Assembly (NCBI GenBank): GCA_025084515.1
Contig: JAJAGP010000365.1
Coordinates: 389,712-453,711, forward strand
DNA: 64,000 nt
Direction: 5' to 3'
Source of the DNA: Ancistrus triradiatus
Lineage: Eukaryota; Chordata; Actinopteri; Siluriformes; Loricariidae
Below are positions 57,060 to 64,000 of this stretch, in pieces (the stretch's first letter is position 1; every line of letters begins with the position of its first letter). The notes under the pieces are model-generated. The model was not told the DNA's origin. It saw nothing but the letters and a program-made list of their open reading frames with translations, and ran no database searches. The translations under genes and the position numbers were made by a program.

Positions 57060-57610
57060 TGATTCAAGGAATCAGGGGGAATTTCAGTGCTTACAGAGAA
57101 AAGGCACAAGCCTTTAGAAAACCTTGTTCAAACACTACAATAATGAGTTGCACTCACAAATGCTGCTTAAAGCATTACTCTGCAAAAAGAAAGCCTTATG
57201 TTAACCATGTCCAGAAGCAACATCAACCTCTCTGGGCTCGGAGACATCATAGGCATCTAGGATGGACCATAACACAGTGAAAACATGTATTGCAGCCAGA
57301 CGAATCAGTATTCAGAATCCGAATCAGTACATGGACGCCATGTGCTCCAGACCAGTGACGAAAAGGATCATCTAGACTGTTATCAGCAAAAGCCAGGTCC
57401 AAAAGCCAGGGTCTGTCATGGTATGGGGTTGTGTCAGTGTCCTAGGCAATTTATACTTCTGTGATGGTAGCTTTAATGCAAAAAACTACTGAGATTTTAG
57501 AGCAACACACGTTGACTTCAAGACGACATCTTTTCCACGGATGTGCAATTTTCAACAAGACAATGAAAACAAGCCAAACAATGAAATATGAAAATCCCTT
57601 CTACTCTTTT
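57060..57610 (+). mobile_element. Tc1/mariner remnant, lineage 5
   Basis: Broken plus-strand frames: KRKPYVNHVQKQHQPLWARR, then QPDESVFRIR (SDESVFQI motif), LSWYGVVSVS (VMVWGCIS motif), and EQHTLTSRRHLF. Confidence 0.7.
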
Positions 57611-58030
57611 TTGAGAAACACTGTTTTTGACCATTTCAATAATTTTCTCAGTCATTTGTTGACAAACTGGAGCTCCTCTGTCCACCTTTGCTCCTCAGAG
57701 ACTCAGCCAAATCAATATTAAATTCACCTGCTGACACTCCATCATGAAATCACATCATTATTTAGTTTTTGTTTTTTTTTACCTCATTACTAGCCCTACA
57801 TTGCCCCATCCCATTTTTTTGTTAGGTGTTGCAGGCCTGAAGTGTAGGAATGGAACTATCTTGGGTTCATACTATCAGTAATGAGATACAAATCAAAATT
57901 AATGTAAGGCTGTGACACACTGCATTTTTTTGTTGTTGTTGTACAATTTGGGATCATAAATAAGCCAAATATAAACCACACTTTAACTGATATGACATTT
58001 GTGCATATATATCATATTATCATCTCATGG
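57611..58030. other. No gene recognised
   Basis: AT-rich with short T runs. Confidence 0.4.
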
Positions 58031-58034
58031 TTAT

Positions 58035-58330
58035 AGGGACAGCTTTAGAGGACAGCGCTGGTCAGGGCTCTGGAGCACTAATCATATCTGTTGTTCCCTT
58101 GAGCAAGACCCTTCATCTCTACCTGCTCAGCTCAGTTGGAAGTCGGTCTGGATAAAGATGTAACACTGAACATGTACCGTAAATGTTAGCCTGCAGTTGT
58201 GTAAAAAAGAAAGAAACAGACACTAAGGAGATAATGAGAAATATAAGCTTACTGGTTAAGGTTCTAAGTGACTGAACGAAGAGCCACTACTGGGCACTTG
58301 AGCATGATCCTTTAACCTCATCTGCTGAGG
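58035..58330 (+). repeat. Two diverged SINE-1 pieces
   Basis: CCCTTGAGCAAGACCCTTCA then AAGTCGGTCTGGATAAAGAT (58.10-58.17 kb) and a second head-like piece ACTGGTTAAGGTTCTAAGTG (58.25 kb). Confidence 0.6.
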
Positions 58331-58551
58331 GGTCATCTGCGTTCAGATGATGAAAGGCCTGATGGAGATTAGGAGGGAGGATTTTTTGTCGGTTATAGAT
58401 CAATTCTGAGACATAGTGAAACAGGAAGCTGGCTCACAGCATTTAACCGTTTTTAACCGTTGTTGGTGTTAGAACTGTCACGTATTTTGCTACTTGGTGT
58501 TGTGTATGTATATAAAATCTAAATATATCAACATACATATACATAAATATG

Positions 58552-58615
<64 letters not shown>

Positions 58616-58656
58616 TGTGTGTGTGTGTGTGTGTGGTGTGTGAGAGAGAGAGAGAG
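58552..58656. repeat. (TA)n/(TG)n/(GA)n compound microsatellite
   Basis: Three successive dinucleotide blocks. Confidence 0.97.
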
Positions 58657-58923
58657 TTGTGGATTGTAGCCATCTGAGCTGCTCAGAGCTGTTCATTGTG
58701 TGTATCTACCGGTACATAAATACCCACACAGAAACTCATTCAGTGGGAGATATATATGGAATGAGAGAACACCCTGCTCATAAACACTGTCAGTGTCTCT
58801 CTCTCACACACGTACAAACATGCAGACAGACAGTTATGCTGCAGGCATGAGCATAGCACACAGCCTGGCACACTAAGAGCACGCACTATTTAGACGCATC
58901 AATAATAAACACCAAAGCCTTAC

Positions 58924-59330
58924 CTCATTCTCTTTAGACTTCTGTCTCTTCCTCCCTCTCTCGTCCCCTCTCTTTCTTCCTATCCACCTCCCTCCTTCTC
59001 CTTCGGACACAGAGAACGCTGTGTTTGAGTCACACAGATTTCATGGACCAATTTGATTTTTCTCCTAGTGACACATTCAACACAGTCTGTTCTCTCTCCT
59101 CCCTCACTCGCTCTCTGACTCACTCACTCACTCACTCACTGAGGTGCACATTCAAAGTACCCCTCCACACTCTCTGCTACACACATGCACACAGGAAAAC
59201 AGCACCCGCCCCCCCCCCCCCCCTTGCTCTCTCTCTCCGCGTTCAGACACTCCTCCAATCCCTGTCTGTAGCTTTTTCAGGGGTGAGAGGGTGTCATAAC
59301 TCAAGCCACGCCTCCACCTTCCCACTCCCT
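58924..59330 (-). promoter_or_regulatory. Candidate arhgap4 promoter and untranslated first exon
   Basis: On the minus strand a purine-rich block (GAGGGAGGAAGAGACAG and similar ETS/PU.1-like sites) runs into GAATGAG/GTAAGG, a near-consensus splice donor at 58923-58922. Upstream on that strand are a GGGCGGG Sp1-type box next to a 15-base C/G run (59209-59223) and a KLF-like GGCGTGGC. This suits a first exon joined to the acceptor just before the arhgap4 ATG, 20 kb away, but it is inference; no coding potential is seen. Confidence 0.4.
59117..59223. repeat. (CTCA)n run and poly-C tract
   Basis: Tetranucleotide run at 59117-59141 and 15 C at 59209-59223, inside the candidate arhgap4 promoter. 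Confidence 0.9.
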
Positions 59331-59610
59331 GCAGGCCTGCTATAAATACAGCGATGGATATGAATACGCTGTGTTGTTCTGCTAGCTTTGCTCCATCTCT
59401 CATCCTCCTTCATAAGTCCAGTCATGTGCCCATGCTTCTACTATGACCTTGCATTGTGATCATGATTAGTAGCTCGCACGTATAGAGTATGCGCCTTGGC
59501 TTGAGAACACAGACTCACATGCAACTGCAGGCACACAAGGGACTAATTTACAGCCATGACTACGATGGATGCGACAGGCCTGCAGGTGATTGGCTATAAA
59601 ACCGATCCTG
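59331..59610 (+). promoter_or_regulatory. Two TATA-like boxes on the plus strand
   Basis: GCTATAAATACAG at about 59339 and TGATTGGCTATAAAACC at 59587-59603, the second with an inverted CCAAT box directly before it. They may be core promoter elements, but no downstream gene is visible. Confidence 0.25.
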
Positions 59611-60163
59611 GAGTCCAGACGTGGGTAAATCAATAATGGGAATGGCTGCCTGTGAAGAAAAAAAACATGGGCTCCACTTGATGCTTCTACACAAAAGGCA
59701 TGGCACAAACACATTACGCAGCTGGAGCGCATCAGACCACCACTGAATTGCATATCAGATGCTTACTAGAATGTTATGGTCAGGACTGAGTACTTCCTTC
59801 AGATTTGTATAGTGCCTGTTCCAAGTATGAGCAAAAAGCTGGCAGACTTCAAGCCCCCATAAATTACAATATGTGCAGTAAAGCATTTAGGTTCCCACTC
59901 ACATGAAAGCAGTGGGGGAGGGAAGCCTTGATATCATGTGTCTGCATCGATAAGCTTGTAACATTCCTAATAGAAGCATACTGCTGTGATCATATGACAA
60001 GCATTTTTGGTTTTCAGATCCATTATTAATATTTAATACAATTTAAGAAACATAGGTTATATAGTATCACATTATTCTACAAGACCTCCGTATGTGAAGA
60101 GTTCAAAATTTTAGCCATGTTTGCATTAAATCAGATGATGTGTAAGAAAAATCTGATCATATA

Positions 60164-61741
60164 CAGTGGGGCAAAAAAGTATTTAGTCAGCCACTGATTG
60201 TGCAAGTTCTCCTACTTAGAAAGATGAAAGAGGTCTGTAATTTTCATCATAGGTACACTTCAACTCTGAGAGACAAAATCAGAAAAAAATCCAGGAAATC
60301 ACATTGTAGGATTTTTTTAAGAATTTAATTGTAAATTATGGTGGAAAATAAGTATTTGGTCAATAACAAAAGTTCAACTCAGTACTTTGTAACATAGCCT
60401 TTGTTGACAATGACAGATATCAAACGTTTCCTGTAAGTCTTTACTAGGTTTGCACACACTGTAGCTGGTATTTTGGCCCATTCCACCATGCAGATCTCCT
60501 CTAGAGCAGTGATGTTTTGGGGCAACACGGGCTTTCAACTCCCTCCACACATTTTCTATGGGGTTGAGGACTGGAGACTGGCTAGGCCACTCCAGGACCT
60601 TGAAATCCTTTTTACAGAGCCACTCCTTCGTTGCTCAAGCGATGTGTTTGGGATCATTGTCATGCTGGAAGACCCAGCCATGTTCCATCTTCAATGCTCT
60701 CACTGATGGAAAGAGGTTTTGGCTTAAAATCTCATGATACATGGCCCCGTTCATTCTTCCCTTAACACGGATCAGTCGCCCTGTCCCCTTTGCAGAAACA
60801 TGCATGTTTCCACTCCCATGCTTCACAGTAGGTATGGTGTTCTTGGGATGCACACTCAGCATTCTTCTTTCCTCCCAAACACAAACGAGTTGAGTTTTAA
60901 AAAACTAAACCTAGTTTCTATTTTGGTTGATTTCTGACCACATGATATTCTCCCAATCCTCTTCTTGGATCATCCAATGCTCTCTGGCAAACTTCAGGAT
61001 GGGCCTGGACATGTACTGGCTTTAAGCAGGGGACACAACCGCGCACTGCCAGATCTGAGTCCCTCTCGGGCGTAGTGTGTTACTGATGGTAGCCTTTGTT
61101 ACTTTGGTCCCAGCTCTCTGCAGGTCATTCATCAGGTCCCTTCGTGTAGTTGTTGGATTTTTGCTCACCGTTCTCATGATCATTTTGACCCCACGGGATG
61201 AGATTTTGCGTGGGACCAAAGATCAGGGGAGATTATCAATGGTCTTGTATGTCTTCCATTTTCTTACAATTGTTCCCACAGTTGATTTATTCACACCAAC
61301 CTGCTTGCCTATTGTAGATTCACTCTTCCCAGCCTACAGCAGGTCTACAATTTTCTTCCTCGTGTCCTTCAACAGCTCTTGAGTTTGGATTCTGACTGTT
61401 TGAGGCTGTGGACAGGTGTCTTTTATACAGATAATGAGGTCAAACAGGTGCCATTAATACAGGTAACGAGTGGAGGACAAAAAAGCTTCCTATAGAAGAA
61501 GTTACAGGTCTGTGAAAGCCAAAAATCTTGCTTGTTTGTGGGTGACCAAATACTTATTTTCCACCATGATTTACAATTAAATTCTTTAAAAATCCTACAA
61601 TGTGATTTCCTGGATTTTTTTTTCTGATTTTGTCCCTCATAGTTGAAGTGTACCTATGATGAAAATTACAGACCTCGCTCATATTTCTAAGTAGGAGAAC
61701 TTGCATAATCAGTGGCTGACTAATACTTTTCTGCCCCACTG
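60164..61741 (-). mobile_element. Tc1-like transposon, lineage 6, both ends present
   Basis: 1578 bases between TA dinucleotides (60162-60163, 61742-61743), with long inverted repeats of roughly 200 bases starting CAGTGGGGCAAAAAAGTATT. The minus-strand transposase is broken: MVPRKISSRGVKMIMRTVSK and QRAGTKVTKATISNTLRPRG (DNA-binding part), then TVKHGSGNMHVSA and HGWVFQHDNDPKHIA (catalytic QHDNDPKH). Several stops and frameshifts, so not autonomous. Confidence 0.93.
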
Positions 61742-61829
61742 TATGCAGATACATTACTAAAAACTTAACTAGACTTATAAATATTGAATAAAATACTTTG
61801 TTAATGTTAAGAAGATAAATTAGTGCTGA

Positions 61830-62090
61830 CTGTCACGGACATTTCTCTACAGTCACCTGACCTAAACCCCACTGAGCATTTAAAGGGTTTAGGTCAGGTG
61901 ACTCACATTTAGTAACATTAACAGATATCCTTTGGAATACGTTGAAATCATGCTGGGATAACATGTATCATCGGATTTTGCAACCCATGAAGTCCATGCC
62001 AGCTCGAGTGCATGCTTTCATTACAACAAAAGGACAAACATACCAAATACTAATACAACAATTCAACATATTGTAATGAAAAACACTGTA
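61830..62090 (+). mobile_element. Tc1/mariner C-terminal fragment with internal inversion
   Basis: LQSPDLNPTEHLK (61847-61884) is the third catalytic region; after an inverted copy of part of it the frame resumes as WNTLKSCWDNMYHRI and MPARVHAFITTKG, the usual transposase C-terminus. Confidence 0.78.
61851..61903. repeat. 19-bp perfect inverted repeat, 15-nt loop
   Basis: AGTCACCTGACCTAAACCC (61851-61869) and its complement GGGTTTAGGTCAGGTGACT (61885-61903). Confidence 0.97.
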
Positions 62091-62699
62091 TTTTTATCCA
62101 AGATAAATGCAAAACATGTCAAAAAATGTCTATGTGGATTTCATCCCACATAATAAAAACATGGCAGTAGGTGGAGTGGATAATCTAAGTGCCCTTAGGT
62201 GTAAGTGAGCAAATGAGCTTTGAGTGTATGTGTGATGCCAAGTCTAGCATAAACGTCTGCCTTGTGTCAGTGTTTCTGGGATAGGCTCTGGACCAGTCAT
62301 AACCACGATATAGCAGTCACTAAAGTAATCAGATTAGCTTCTGTTTGAGAATTAGATTTTATTTGTGCCAGAAAACTGGCACACTGCAGAGTGAAAACAA
62401 GTCGAGTAAGAAGTACTGCGTCTTTTCAATGCAGCACACCAGAGAAACAATTGGAGAAAAAAATAACTTCTGTCTTTGCAATGCAGCCACCAGCATTAAA
62501 TGCACTAATTTCCCACAGACCTGTAATGCACATTTTAGAAGCTTTTTAGAAGGATTTTCACTCCTTGGATGTAATAAAAACAACATAAAACTAAATTAGA
62601 AAAGTGCATTTCCTGAAGGAAACAGAATAGTTGCTCAGCTAAAGAGGTTCCAGTCGCTAGGCTATTGCTTCATGGTTAATAAGGTGCAACAGCTTTGGT

Positions 62700-63312
62700 A
62701 GATGGGGGCTATGGTGTTGCTAGGTGCTTGCTATGATGTTGTTGTGGTAACCCAAGTGGTTTGTTATGGTGTTGTTGTGGTAACCCAAGTGGTTTGCTAT
62801 GGTGTTGCTACATGGCTGCTGTTGTGTCCCAGGTGGTTTCTATGTAGCTGCTATGTAGCTGCTATGGTATTCCAGGTGGTTGCTATGGTGTTGCTAAGTG
62901 ATTGCTAGGTGGGTGCCAGGTGGTTGCCCAGGTTTCCCATGGGATAGCTCTGTGTTCCTATGGTGTGCCAGGTGATTGCTATAGTGTTGTTAAGTGGCTG
63001 CTTGGTGGGTGCTATGGTGTTTTTAGGTGGTTGTTATGGTGTCCCAAGTGGTTGTTGTGTGGTACCTAGGTGGTTGCTATAATGTTGCCATGGTATCTCA
63101 CGTGGTTGCTATGATGTTGCTATGGTATCCAAGGGGGTTGCTATGGTGTCCAAACTATTTGCAATGCTGCTGCTAGGCGGTTGGTATGGTGTCCCAGGTG
63201 GTTGCCATCGTGTTCCAATTATGTCCCAGGTTGTTGCTATGGTGTTGCTAGGGCATCCCAGGTGGTTGCTATGGTGTTAGGCAGTTGCTATGATATTTCA
63301 GATGGTTGCTAT
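62700..63312. repeat. Minisatellite, unit about GGTGGTTGCTATGGTGTTGC
   Basis: About 600 bases of imperfect repeats built from GGTGGTTGCTATGGTGT, GTTGCTA and CCCAGGTGG phrases, on the plus strand. Confidence 0.92.
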
Positions 63313-63319
63313 GGCATGT

Positions 63320-63500
63320 CCGGCGGCACAGTGACTAAGTGGGTAGCACAGCAAAAAGGTCCTGGGTTCAATCCCAGGGTGGAGCGGCCTGGGTCCTCCC
63401 TGTGTTCACATGGGTTTACTCCGGGTACTCCGGTTTCCTCCCACAATCCAAAGACATGCATTAGGTAAACTGATTACGCTAAATTGGCCGCTGAAATGGC
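63320..63500 (+). repeat. SINE-2 copy
   Basis: Head CGGCGGCACAGTGACTAAGT, B box GGTTCAATCCC, then TCCGGTTTCCTCCCACAATC, AAAGACATGCATTAGGTAAA and CTAAATTGGCC. Confidence 0.87.
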
Positions 63501-63509
63501 CACTGATAC

Positions 63510-64000
63510 TGATATGTTGTGTCAGGTTGGTGTTAAGTGGTAGCTGGGGTAACCCATGTGCTTGCTGGGGTGCTGCTAGTGTATTTGTATCATTGTGATA
63601 TGAGAAGGGTGCTAAAACCTTTGCACCTCATTCATTCCTATGGGAAAATATTCCGAGAAAATGCGTAGCTATGTGAAAACTGTGTGTCCGATTAAAAAGC
63701 TGTGCTCAAGCCTGGATCGCAAAATTAAACTGAGCAATCTGGAGTTGGAACAGTATCGAAATCTTAAAAACTGCAGGACGAGTTAGGCGCCAAAAACCTT
63801 GCAGAAATATAAGAGTTAAAAAAGAAGAATAATATAAATCGATAACAGCCGTAACAATAGCTCGTATCAGAAAAAAAAAGCTCTGTATTAACATATTTAG
63901 TTTGTCTGTGTAAAATATTACACAGATTTAAATCTTATTAAATGATCAATAAAACGGCATTCAAAGAAACGTACCAAATATCGTAGATTACGAAGTTTTA
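63510..64000. other. No gene recognised
   Basis: One more minisatellite-like phrase around 63530-63570, then AT-rich DNA. Confidence 0.4.

Noticed and set aside
59025..59345. 106-codon Ser/Leu/Pro-rich plus-strand ORF
   Set aside because: Made of CTCA and poly-C repeats.
62702..62908. Val/Cys-rich ORFs
   Set aside because: Translation of the minisatellite.

Overview
The window is vertebrate nuclear DNA, most likely from a teleost fish. It has spliced GT-AG introns, dense (CA)n/(TA)n microsatellites, tRNA-derived SINEs of fish type and many decayed Tc1/mariner, pogo/Tigger, hAT and piggyBac transposons. Nothing looks bacterial or viral. The exact species cannot be read from the sequence; the repeat flavour fits catfish, characins or relatives, which is an inference.

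The one gene read with certainty is on the minus strand. It is an orthologue of ARHGAP4, the srGAP-family member with an F-BAR, RhoGAP, SH3 layout. I could trace 23 coding exons from the start codon at 38731-38729 down to the stop at 10296-10294. All 22 introns are GT-AG, the reading frame is kept at every junction, and the product is 956 residues (about 946 in human, from memory). Exons 1-8 (38.7-33.5 kb) encode the F-BAR module, exons 13-17 (23.5-16.9 kb) the RhoGAP domain, exon 19 the SH3 domain, and exon 23 a conserved C-terminal tail carrying a serine run. A purine-rich block at 58.9-59.4 kb ends in a strong minus-strand splice donor and is my candidate for an untranslated first exon and promoter, about 20 kb upstream.

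Left edge (1-1.1 kb): a CpG-containing block with a perfect NRF1-type palindrome and a strong minus-strand splice donor at 717/716 suggests the promoter and non-coding first exon of a neighbouring gene transcribed out of the window to the left.

The rest is introns and intergenic DNA filled with repeats: five related Tigger-like elements (4.2, 12.9, 16.0, 17.5, 44.6 kb), two large foldback elements (1.35 and 25.2 kb), an internally deleted piggyBac with both TTAA sites (26.9-28.0 kb), a hAT-type MITE with a perfect 8-bp target duplication (19.1 kb), several Tc1 lineages (one with both ends, 60.16-61.74 kb), two LINE remnants on the minus strand (11.7 and 47.4-48.6 kb), two SINE families, and a minisatellite at 62.7-63.3 kb. 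I found no previously undescribed biological system. The most useful leads are the two candidate first exons, the Tigger and foldback families, and a small coding-like island at 35.6 kb.
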